Assembly: GCA_002077065.1 (NCBI GenBank)
Contig: NAJO01000043.1
Location: forward strand, 248,001-312,000
Origin: Cryoendolithus antarcticus
Lineage: Eukaryota > Ascomycota > Dothideomycetes > Cladosporiales > Cladosporiaceae
Length of the DNA stretch: 64,000 nt
Direction of reading: 5' to 3'
Position numbers and translations under genes: made by a program. Shown in pieces: positions 44,050-53,532 of the stretch. The notes beneath the pieces were generated by a model. It ran no database searches and was not told the origin of the DNA. It saw nothing but the letters and a program-made list of their open reading frames with translations. Every line of letters begins with the position of its first letter. Position 1 is the first letter of the stretch.

Positions 44050-45383
44050 GACGAGTTATTGAGATGAGTGTAGCTCGTCACGTCCGCTGTTCAACGTCAG
44101 CAGTGGAAGGCAGAGTCCCCAAGGTCAGCGGTGCGGGCAACGACTTAAGACTGATGCCACACAGTAGCCGAACACGCCGCGGTCGACGGATCAGAGCGCT
44201 GGCTAGTGCACAAGTACGCAGAATGGTTCCATGCGAGCTTCAGGGCGTCACTGTTGTTGCCGGCCTCGACGGTGATCCGTCAGAATCAGCATGACTCCTG
44301 GCGCGCACTTGGCAGCTTAGCATGTGTGTATGCTAAGCTTGAGGGCCTTGGGAGTAGACGAGGGTCGGTGCGCGATGTGCTCCTTCGCGCGGTAGTGGTA
44401 GAGAGCTTCCGACCGTGGCCTTGCATATATACCGTGCATTGGCAAGATTCTGCTGGTCTTTGGGGAGAGCAAAGTGCGCACATGAATGCGTGTGCGGCGC
44501 AGAAGGAGGAGTAAGGAGGGCGAAGGGGAGAGCCGGCGCTTTTTGGCCGTGTGATCGTAAATTTGATCACTTCCAAGGCGTTGCGATAGCGGGTAATAGA
44601 TCCCAGCAATCTCTGCGGGTGTGAAGCAGTCATATCGCAAATGTGTCTCGATGCTGAGCAAAGCCTGCCTGTTTTGCGCATCCCTCTTCGGCCGTAACAC
44701 GATGTTGCCCCTTCGCCGAGGCCGGCATTATTATTGCAGCTCGCACACCTGGAGCTTGTGCAACATGAATCTACCATCCCCATCGCCCCACACGCATGGT
44801 ACATTTTCGATTTGGTAAGGAGAAAGTGGCTGTATGGGCAGTGATCGAAACCTTTCGCCTGCTTGCACAACTTCCTCAGAGAACCCACGCGAATGCGAAG
44901 CATAACTCGTTCAGTCATCAGCCCGACGGAACAATAGCAGCGCGCGTTCGGCTGCTGGCGCCGAGCTTGTGTAACCCTCACGGTACATCACTCCATAATT
45001 CCATCCGTCACCGCGTTCAAGACGCTAGCCGCACTTCGAGGGGCCTGAACGCTAAACGACACGCGAGAGTCTCCCCGCTACAGCCCTCATCATGGGGGCC
45101 TATCCCTGTCCACAGACGGGCTACGCTCTTCTAGGAAGGCTATATAAGCTCGGCCGGCCATCGCGGCGTCCACCCTGCGAAAGGCTAGGCACTCTACACG
45201 CGCGATCCTTCGTTTCATCCTCGTGGGTCTGAATACAGTCAGCTTCAGCTCAGCTCTCGTTAGGCGGCTATTGTGTGAGGAGAGACTTCTGCGTTCATCT
45301 TGCTTCCTTCAGTCTCTTGTACAATTCATACTACAGCTCTCTTGCGCAGATCCGGTTCCAGACACACACTCTGACAACACAGG
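44050..45383. other. intergenic, 1.3 kb
   Basis: Upstream region of the P450 gene. A minus-strand open frame of up to 231 codons (44286-44981; first ATG near 44918) is Cys-rich but has no signal peptide or domain and I do not call it. Confidence 0.45.
45141..45147 (+). promoter_or_regulatory. TATA box upstream of the P450 gene
   Basis: TATATAA followed by GC lies about 240 nt before the P450 ATG. The match is strong and in the right orientation; the implied leader is about 200 nt. Alkane- or fatty-acid-induced CYP52 genes are often strongly regulated, which fits a TATA promoter. Inference only. Confidence 0.4.
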
Positions 45384-47223
45384 ATGCATCTCTATCTAGG
45401 CCTTGCGGCTTGGGCTGCGGCCGCTTTTGTGCTGTTCAAGATCGCCAGTTGGGCTCTGGCGAAGCGGCAATTTGCAGGTCAGTCTACCTCGACCGTGTTG
45501 TCGAGAACGACGCGGGAGACGACAGTGTCTGCTTGCTCGCTGACATCTCAACAGCCAAAGCAACAGAGCTAGGCGCTCAAGAAGCGCCGTCATACCCCAA
45601 TCAAGGCTTATTTGGTCTCAAGCACCTGCAGGTAAGTCGTCCTGGCTTCACCGCGATGCTCTAAACGCTCGCTAACGCGGTGTCGACAGTATATCATGAA
45701 GGCCGACAAAGAGCGCCTCTTCCCAGACATGCTTCTTGAGCGCCAGGCAGAGATGAGCAGAATACATGGCCGAGAGGTCTCGACGTTCTACAACACTCTC
45801 TTCGGTCAGAAAGTCTACTTCACAAGCGACCCACGCAATATCCAAGCCATGCTTGCGACGCAGTTCCTGGACTTTTCACTCGGCGATGCGCGTCATGGCA
45901 TTATGTCGAAGAGTCTGGGCGAAGGCATCTTCGTGCAGGTGCGCAGACATGTCATTGAGCCTTCGTTCAGACTGTGAGACTGACCTTGTCCCAGGATGGC
46001 AAAGCCTGGGAGCACTCCCGCGCCATGCTTCGCCCTAACTTCGTGCGAGAGCAAGTGTCAGATCTCGACATGGAGGAGAGGCACTTGCAGAGCTTGATGA
46101 AGGCGAGCCTCCCTAGCCCGGTCTACATCACCGTCATATGTACTGACTTCGGACGCAGGTACTTCCTGTTGATGAGAACGGCTGGACGGCCGACACAGAC
46201 CTCCAAACGCTCTTCTTCCGCTTCACCATCGACAGCGCCACCGAGTTCCTCTTCGGCGAGTCTGTCGACTCACAGCTGACCGAAGCTGGGCTTGCATCAT
46301 CCAAGTCTACCGCTCAACGCAGTCGCGAGGCCGCCTTCTCCAAGAGCTTCGATGCCGCCCAACGCCAGATGGCAAGCCAATTCCGTCTGGGCGACCTTTG
46401 GTGGCTCTCAAACCCAAAGTCCTACCAGGAGGACATCAAGGTCATCAACGATTTCATTGCCCACTACGTCGACCTTGGCCTGCAAAAGTCCAAATCCGAG
46501 AAGCATGGATCTGGCGAGAAGGAGCACTATGTCCTGCTCAATGCCCTCGCTGAACAGACTCAAGATCCGATTGAGATCCGTGGTCAGCTGTTGAACATCC
46601 TGCTCGCTGGCCGAGACACTACAGCATCTCTGCTATCTTGGACCTTCCACCAACTCCTCCGCAATCCCCACGTCTTCAAGAAGCTCCGCTCCGAGATCGT
46701 TACGGATTTCGGCACCTACGAGAACCCTCGCAACCTCTCATTCGCGACCCTGAAGTCCTGCACTTACCTGCAACAGACACTGTCTGAGGTCCTCCGCCTC
46801 TGGACCGTCGTTCCAGGTAACGGTCGCCGCGCTGCTAAGGTCACCACTCTCCCCCGCGGTGGTGGACCCGATGGCGAATCCCCGATCTTGCTTGCACCCA
46901 ACACCGAAATCAACTACAGCATCCACGTCATGCATCGTCGCGAGTCCATCTGGGGACCTGACGCTACCGAGTTCAAGCCTGAACGCTTTGCTGGGCGGAA
47001 GAGCGGCTGGGAGTACCTGCCGTTCAACGGTGGGCCGAGGGTGTGCATCGGACAGCAATTCGCTCTCACCGAAGCGGCATTCGTCGTGGTCAGGCTGTTG
47101 CAGAGGTTTGACCAGCTGGAGTTTGGTGGTGGAGAGAGGGATCCGGTGATCAGGAGCAACCTAACGTTGACGAGTGCGCCGGCGGAATTGGTCAGGGTGA
47201 GGATGAGGGAGGCGAGGGATTGA
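45384..47223 (+). CDS. cytochrome P450, CYP52-type (n-alkane/fatty-acid omega-hydroxylase)
   Basis: Five exons (45384-45477, 45555-45631, 45690-45938, 45995-46102, 46159-47223) give 530 aa. CYP52 enzymes hydroxylate the terminal carbon of alkanes or fatty acids at the ER membrane, with electrons from P450 reductase. Seen: an N-terminal anchor (LGLAAWAAAAFVLFKIA), HSRAMLRPNF with the C-helix Arg, FFRFTIDSATEFLFGES, the I-helix LLAGRDTTASLLSW, the K-helix SEVLRLWTVVPGNGR, and the heme loop FNGGPRVCIGQQFAL. The fourth intron (46103-46158, 56 nt) has no usable GT donor. An AAG-GCGAGC donor with a CAG acceptor gives LQSLMKVLPVDENGW, which aligns well, so I infer a GC-AG intron. An alternative GT donor 43 nt before the acceptor would insert seven extra residues. 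Introns 1-3 are ordinary. Confidence 0.92.
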
Positions 47224-48405
47224 TCGCAATTCGTGACTTTAAATATCTGCTACTCTGCTGAATCGCTTATCGCTGCGCTACTTCCAAGGTCCACTCGTAA
47301 AGCACATGGCTGCATTTGTGTTGCCAGGAGCTCCGGGCCCGTACTTCGCAAGCTTCCCAAGTCTGCAACGGGCGTCGGAGATGCCCAAAGTCTTTCGTGA
47401 GCTTGCTCCTGCAAACTCATGAACATGGTAGCGATTATGCAGGCCGCCGGTACAAGCATGATTACATTCAGAAACCGTTTGGGCCCGACATCTACATGCT
47501 ATCGTCGGAATTATAGCGCGGGCGTTTGCTACTGTCGACTTCCTCTAAATAGTGTTACCAAGTAACAGTCCGATATCCTCGTGATTGCACCACGACCCAC
47601 GCCAGGCTTTGCTAAGTTATAAATGATCGACTCAACTGCTGCGGTCTGCTCTGCAGCAGCGCCAGAGCGAACTTAGATCTTGGGAGAATCGGGCGCAACC
47701 TACTGACCGCAATGCAAGCTGGAGTCGAGATCGCTGCGCTTATCGATGCCGACCGATTCCAACGATGCGCATTCGTTGCATAGCACACTAATTTTTATAT
47801 AATCTCCATGCCGATGTTAATACCTGCCATGCGCTGGTTTGAAAGATACGTCGCTGTCTAGGGTGCCTTGGCAAGAGTCGCAGCAGGAAGGTGCGATCGA
47901 TGAACAACAAGGAAGCTGCGATAGGCCAGTAAGCGCTACGTAGCCTCCTGAGGTTCGCTTCGGAGCGTACAGCTTAAGATCACATGTTGCATCCCGCGGA
48001 CCATGAGCTGCGGTCTAGACACGGCGACACTACATGTACTTCTGCTATGTTCCTTCCTATGGTATTTCTGCAGTCAGACCACGTCGACGACGACACTTCG
48101 ACACTATGGATTACGCGAACGACGTCTGCTGATTTCTGCTGATAGTCACCTTGCTGTGAACCACATCGCGTTGGTCGGATGCGGCATCGTTCTGAAAGCA
48201 TCTTTCCATGACGAGTAAACGACAAGAGCCCCTTCCTTTCGTGAGCCCATCGAGTAGAGCCCTCGTCCATGCGGTGCGCACAGCAGTCGTTTCTGCAAAA
48301 AGGACAACAGGCCAAGTGAAAGTCAGATAAGGCACCAAGTATATTGCGGACCTTGTTGTAAGCTAAGCTCAGAAGCAGACGAGACCTTTCGAATATCTAA
48401 GTATC
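47224..48405. other. intergenic between convergent genes, 1.2 kb
   Basis: No gene supported. It includes an AT-rich stretch around 47780-47820 (atttttatataat) of unknown meaning. Confidence 0.45.
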
Positions 48406-49296
48406 CTACTCGTAGAACACCAAACACCTCACCTCAATACTCTGCCTCCCCGGCGCGTCCGCCGGCGTCTGCGGATCCTGAAATGCTGTATGCGGCGTCC
48501 TTACAGCCAACCCCTTCTTACCCATTGGCTCTCCTTCCCCATAGCTATCATAGCACTTCAGCAGCATAACCTCCTCAGGCGTCATATCTTTCACGTAGAA
48601 GAACTCATGCTTCTCGCTCGGAGCCACTCCCAGCGTCTCGCCCTTGACCTCATACCCCTCGGCGCTGAACAACGACGCCTCATCCGGTAGCTTCTCTTTC
48701 CCGCGATCGTCATCATCGTGCACGCTGTCGGCGCGCTTCGGGTACATGAGGTCAATAGGAATGAAATCTGCGGGCGAAGTGGAGCGCCAGTCCACGACTG
48801 CAAGCGGGAAGTCTGAGGCCGGATTCTCGATCGGTCGCCAGACGTTGATAATCTGGTAGCGGCCTTTCAATAGCTCATCGGCTTCGTCAGGTAAGTGGCG
48901 GCGCACTCGGGCTGCTGCAGCTTCAGGCGTCTGGTCAACGTGGACTTGCTGTACTGGCTGGCGAGGCGAGTCTTTCGTGCGTCGCCGGATCGTGTGGTCG
49001 AAGAAGTGGACTTTCTTCACGCCGGAGAGGCGGTCGCGGAGCAAGGCTTCAACCTCAGGGTAGTACTCGCGGCGGACTTTCGCGTCGTCGGTGAAAAGCT
49101 TCTCGGAGGCTGGGGAGTGGTAAACCGCGAAAGCGGAGTTATCTGTGTTGTACGAGTCAATCTTGTCGCGGATGTTGTGGACTTTGCGATTGTGGTCGCG
49201 CATTATGAAAGACTGGCCTGGGCCATCGACCTTGGCCCATGGCTTTGTGGAGGTGGAGGAGGAGGTGTCGATGTGTTTGAAGATTGTGGTCGTCAT
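48406..49296 (-). CDS. AsaB/CmcJ-NvfI-like hydroxylase or desaturase family protein
   Basis: A single exon encodes 296 aa, the normal size for this family. Members occur in fungal secondary-metabolite clusters (for example AsaB, NvfI) and as stand-alone genes; they are thought to be oxygenases or desaturases. Seen: DNRKVHNIRD-like N-terminal block (here RDHNRKVHNIRDK), VKKVHFFDHTIRRR, VHVDQTPEAAAARVRRHLP with an HVDQ motif, the signature INVWRPIENPASDFPLAVVDWRS, and the closing LLKCYDSYGEG ... PHTAFQDPQTP ... RQSIEVRCLVF. The frame is open 111 codons upstream to 49629, but those residues are Ser/Arg-rich and unlike the family, so I start at the ATG at 49296. No neighbouring synthase gene makes this a biosynthetic cluster. 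Confidence 0.9.
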   Translation of the reverse strand: MTTTIFKHIDTSSSTSTKPWAKVDGPGQSFIMRDHNRKVHNIRDKIDSYNTDNSAFAVYHSPASEKLFTDDAKVRREYYPEVEALLRDRLSGVKKVHFFDHTIRRRTKDSPRQPVQQVHVDQTPEAAAARVRRHLPDEADELLKGRYQIINVWRPIENPASDFPLAVVDWRSTSPADFIPIDLMYPKRADSVHDDDDRGKEKLPDEASLFSAEGYEVKGETLGVAPSEKHEFFYVKDMTPEEVMLLKCYDSYGEGEPMGKKGLAVRTPHTAFQDPQTPADAPGRQSIEVRCLVFYE

Positions 49297-49790
49297 GTTG
49301 GCGTGCTGGCTAAGGTTGATATGAGTTGTGGCAAACAGGGACATCAAGATCCTTGAAGATGAGACGGGGTGGACAGTTCGAAGTGGCGGGAGAAGGCGAG
49401 TGAGCATTCGCTTGTTGATCAAATAAATTGTGGAAATAAAACTTTTAGATGGAAAAGAATCTCTACTACCCTTATAGAACCTTGGAAATGTATACCGATT
49501 ACCAATGTGCCGCACGCCTTCACAGATGGACGTCACCGCGATGCTTCTAGGCGCGAGATGATGTGATGGAGTCTTCCTTCCGAGGCCGGAGCAATGGCGG
49601 AACAAAGTTCGCTGGCTGAGTAAGCGCATCTCTCATTGCCAATGAACATGATTGAAGGACTCCATGCGGTCTCCCAGCATGCCGCCGACACATTGTCAAA
49701 GCGTTGAGACATTCTCAAACGATGCTGCTCATTCCAGCTCCGCATCCAAGAGTCACGCCTTGACTGACACAATCCTGATCGGTCATTTCT
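49297..49790. other. intergenic
   Basis: Upstream flank of the AsaB-like gene and 3' flank of the uracil-DNA glycosylase gene. The upstream extension of the AsaB-like frame (to 49629) is probably leader sequence. Confidence 0.5.
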
Positions 49791-50966
49791 TCACGCGGTC
49801 GAGGTTGCGTTCTCTGCCTCCCTCATAGCCTCCAGCTCGTCTTCCTCAGCGCCAGCTGCACCATACTCCTCCGCATCGCGAGCATCCACCTTCTTTTCAA
49901 CCTCTCGTACGGCCTCCAGCATCTCCTCCTCGAGCGCCTCGTCGTCGACGTCCAGTGTCTTCTCACTTTCCTGACTGACAGCTGCTCTCTCCGCCTTGTT
50001 CTCATCTATCGCAGTGGACGCCTTCGTCGCCGCTGCCTTGCCATCCACATCAGCACTGCCCAGATCCCAATCGATCACCCCATCCTCCCCGTATCTACCC
50101 GCCAACCACTCATTCGCCTTCTTGAAGTGCCCGCACCCAAAGAATCCGTTATGCGCACTCAGCGGACTGGGATGCACGCTCTTCAACACCAGATGCTTTC
50201 CACTCTTCTCCACAGCAGCGCACCTCTTCTGCGCATGGTTGCCCCAAGCCATGAACACTACGCCCTTGGTCCGCTTCTGCGCGACGACATCGACGACGCG
50301 TTGGGTGAAACGCTCCCAGCCCTTGTTCGCGTGACTGTTCGCCGCATGGGCGCGTACGGTGAGGCATGTGTTGAGTAGCAGTACACCGCGATCAGCCCAT
50401 GGCGTGAGCAGGCCGGCGTTCTTTGGAGGCGGGCGGAAGGAAGGATAGTCGTTCTTCAGGGCAATGTACATGTTCTTCAGACTTGGCGGTGCAGGCGTTG
50501 GTGGTCGTACGCTGAAGCACAGCCCATGCGCCTGATTGACATTATGATATGGATCTTGGCCCAGGATCACAGCTTTGACGGTGTTCAGGGGGGTGTGTCG
50601 GGACCAAGCATAGACGTCTTCTTCGGGCGGAAAGACCTTAGTTCCAGCGCTACGCTCGGAGGCTAGGAAGCGCTTCAATGAGAGGAAGGACGGGTGGAGG
50701 AGATCGGGGGCTAGAGCTGCGAGCCAGGTATCGTGGAGAGTTGTAAGCTCGAGATAGAGCAGAGATGACTGCTCTGATGACAGCTTCGCGACGAACGAGT
50801 CTTTGTCGAAGGGTGTGGCTTGAGTGGCAGCTGCAGATGGGTCGGATGAAGCTCTGCTTGACGGGGAGGACTTGGGTGCGCCAAAGAAGGAGGTTATGGA
50901 CGCATTGGACTTGGCTTTCTTGCTGGCGTCGCCGGCGACGTCAACTGCTTTGCGTTTGAGAGACAT
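49791..50966 (-). CDS. UNG1: uracil-DNA glycosylase, family 1 (UNG)
   Basis: A single exon encodes 391 aa. UNG removes uracil from DNA, starting base excision repair in nucleus and mitochondria. Seen: a Lys-rich start (SLKRKAVDV, KKAK), a PCNA-binding-like motif NASITSFFGAPK (about residues 21-32), the water-activating loop GQDPYHN at 136-142 (catalytic Asp138), GLLTPWADRGVLLLNT, the uracil-specificity FMAWGNHAQ, and the minor-groove loop HPSPLSA at 265-271. The last 85 residues are an acidic, Lys/Glu-rich tail, absent from most family members and probably disordered. The PIP-like motif suggests a replication-coupled role. Confidence 0.96.
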   Translation of the reverse strand: MSLKRKAVDVAGDASKKAKSNASITSFFGAPKSSPSSRASSDPSAAATQATPFDKDSFVAKLSSEQSSLLYLELTTLHDTWLAALAPDLLHPSFLSLKRFLASERSAGTKVFPPEEDVYAWSRHTPLNTVKAVILGQDPYHNVNQAHGLCFSVRPPTPAPPSLKNMYIALKNDYPSFRPPPKNAGLLTPWADRGVLLLNTCLTVRAHAANSHANKGWERFTQRVVDVVAQKRTKGVVFMAWGNHAQKRCAAVEKSGKHLVLKSVHPSPLSAHNGFFGCGHFKKANEWLAGRYGEDGVIDWDLGSADVDGKAAATKASTAIDENKAERAAVSQESEKTLDVDDEALEEEMLEAVREVEKKVDARDAEEYGAAGAEEDELEAMREAENATSTA

Positions 50967-53532
50967 GCTGAATGGGATATGCCTGGTGACAGTGCCTGCA
51001 AATTATGTGTGCGATGATGTTGGGAAGATGACTGAAGGTAATCGAAGGCACCTCGCTCTTGAGCAGTCGACGCGACTCGATGACATCACGCGTTTCAATA
51101 CAAATCACCGTGCACTACTACCAATCTCTGAGAGATCACCTCGACATTGATTCGCATTACAAAGTCTGACTGTAGACTCAATTCCCGTTCTGATCTGTTC
51201 GAGGCTGACCCTCCGTCTTCCTCGACCATCAGGGTGAGTTAGTCCGCAGTCTGTCTATCGTGCGCCTGATTGACAGCTCCAACCTCCTCACCCTGTCAAG
51301 ATAGCGGCCTGTTGGCGTGATCCATGGCGATGCACCGCAGTATTCAACGACCTTTAATCTTGCGCGCTAAAGTTGACAGTCTCCGAGCGTCCACAGCTGG
51401 GGAGGTCTAGGCAATGGCGGTAGCGGGCGCAGATCGGACAGCTGACGCCTGTAGGTGATCCTTGGGAGCGTTCAGCGACAGCAGCTTATGCCAGCAGCCC
51501 ATGGTCTGCTGCTGGCAATGTCCGCGGCCATCGGACTATCTGGCATCATGGTACTCGCAGTCGACTGGATTACGTCGATCTTCTTCCTCACAAAGTATTG
51601 CTTGATTACTTGTTCACAGAGGGCGCCGCAGTGTTCGAGAGCGGTCATATGAGAAGCAGATGGCAATCCAGATGGTAGAGAGGTTCACCTTAGGCTTGAT
51701 TGTTGAGCCACTTTGTCTTTGCTGGTGCTTGTGTGGACTGTGATCGTTTGAGACGAGAAAGCGAGTGTTAAGAGACTAAGCAAAGACGTTGTCAACACCT
51801 CTAGATCGTTACTTCTATCCTCGTTACCTTTCATGTGATGCGAGACCAGTCAACACTGATCGCAGCTTGAGGCATCTGTTGCAGCAGGTACCAGCGAAAG
51901 CTCAATGGTGTGTCTTTACGCAGACCCATCGACGCGTTTACATCAGCCAATATGTGGTACCATTGACATCTTGCCCTCCTTTCACTTAGGATTCGGCATG
52001 TCGATTGACAAGGTGGCCCAGACGTGTGCGCAATGTTGGGAGTGGTAGCTTGTGCTGTCGCGAAGGGGCTAGTGACGCTATCGGAGTCTTGACTGTAGGG
52101 AGGTCTTCGGCTGACCGATTTTGAGTGGTACTAGGGATTTCAGAGAGCGAAAGACAGTCCAAATGTTGAGACTAAAGTATGCCCGATGAAAGAGGTGCAG
52201 CGCCAGATACGAGGAAGGGACGATGTCGTCCAGACCGTCCCTGCCATATCCTACCATAGTCTATCGGAACGTCACCTCGTCAGTCTCTCGGTCTTCGAAG
52301 CGTGAAGGAGATCGTAGACAATGTCGCGATGAAAGAGATGGACTGTATCGCTACCCCTGAGAGTCGCAAACGCGAGTGCTCCACCTTTCTGGTGAAATGG
52401 GAGCGAGGTTTCACTTTCCGTGTAGCTGTGGCGGTAAAAGCATAGTGACTCCGCGCTGGTAGACTCGAAACGAAGGTAATCCACGGACAGCGACTCGTCA
52501 GCAGAAAGCGGGTAAAGTCTGCGGCATGACACGACTTGCAGTTTTCCGCGAAGACAGCGCTGAATCACTGTCATGCCTTGCCCTGTCTCGATTAGACGCA
52601 CATGCTCCTCGGTAGTGATGCTGACCCAGTAGCGCGTCCAGTGCAGCGTGGCCACCCGAGCAGTGGAACGGTGGAGTCTCGAGTGGCGGTGGGAAGCCAA
52701 GGAAAAGTCCAGCGATTGGAAAGCGGACGCGATAGAAACTCCACAGGCAGCTATAGCTGCCGCGATACTATCAGTCCTGCGACAAACTGCAGATGATTAG
52801 AACGCCGAGTGATCAACGGCAATAAAGTGATCGGGATGAATGGTGTCATGAGCAATCGGGCTGGGCTGGATGGTGGAAGGTCTGCAGGAGCTTGTTGTGC
52901 ACGGCCGTTTTCAAGGGAATGAAGAGATGGAAACCGCGATCCGGCGAGGTCATGTTGAGTGAGGGTACACTACTGCCGAGAGCTCTGTCTCGCTATCTCT
53001 CCTCTCTGTCCACGTCTCTGACTATGTGAAGTCTCAGTGACTATGTTATCATCACGAGTGAATCATGTCCAGCTTTCACTGCGAGCGAAAGATGAGGGCG
53101 GGTCACGGATGGGCTCCCGCTCTCCGGCCGACTCTGCGCACTCCTCACTCATCACCTCCACTTCACTGCCACGCAGCCAGCAGAAACAGGAGCCTTGCCG
53201 ACGGAGATCGCACATCCCGTGAGTATATTCCATTTACCCTGCTTCTCTCACTCCGCGGCTACGGCTGGAATCTACACGGGATATCACATGACTGTATCCA
53301 TCCATCGCTTATCAGGCGGGCGCGTGAGACGACGGGGCCATGCACGCCGCCTTAGCAATGCGCGTCGCGCGTCTGTTTTGATGATGCGGCGAATGCTCTG
53401 TCCATGGATACCGATGAGCTATGGACCGACCGCGCGCTTTGTGATGACTGCAGCTAACCATGTTTGCGCGCTTAGCCCACCCGACCTCATCGACCACGCT
53501 ATGCACTGCGGCGCCGCCCTCATTAATCCGCG
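50967..53532. other. intergenic, 2.6 kb, between UNG and Swi1
   Basis: The largest gene-free stretch in the window. It probably holds the long promoter or leader of the Swi1 gene. A minus-strand frame stays open from 52796 to 52272 (about 175 codons) but has no ATG near its start, so it could be a decayed exon or chance. No tRNA or repeat found. Confidence 0.45.

Noticed and set aside
44286..44981. 231-codon Cys-rich minus-strand frame in the P450 promoter region
   Set aside because: It begins at GTG, has no signal peptide or known Cys spacing, and overlaps a likely promoter with a TATA box. A real gene cannot be fully excluded.
45384..49296. P450 plus AsaB-like gene as a secondary-metabolite cluster
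   Set aside because: No backbone synthase, transporter or regulator lies nearby and the two genes are 1.2 kb apart and convergent. The P450 looks like a fatty-acid or alkane enzyme.
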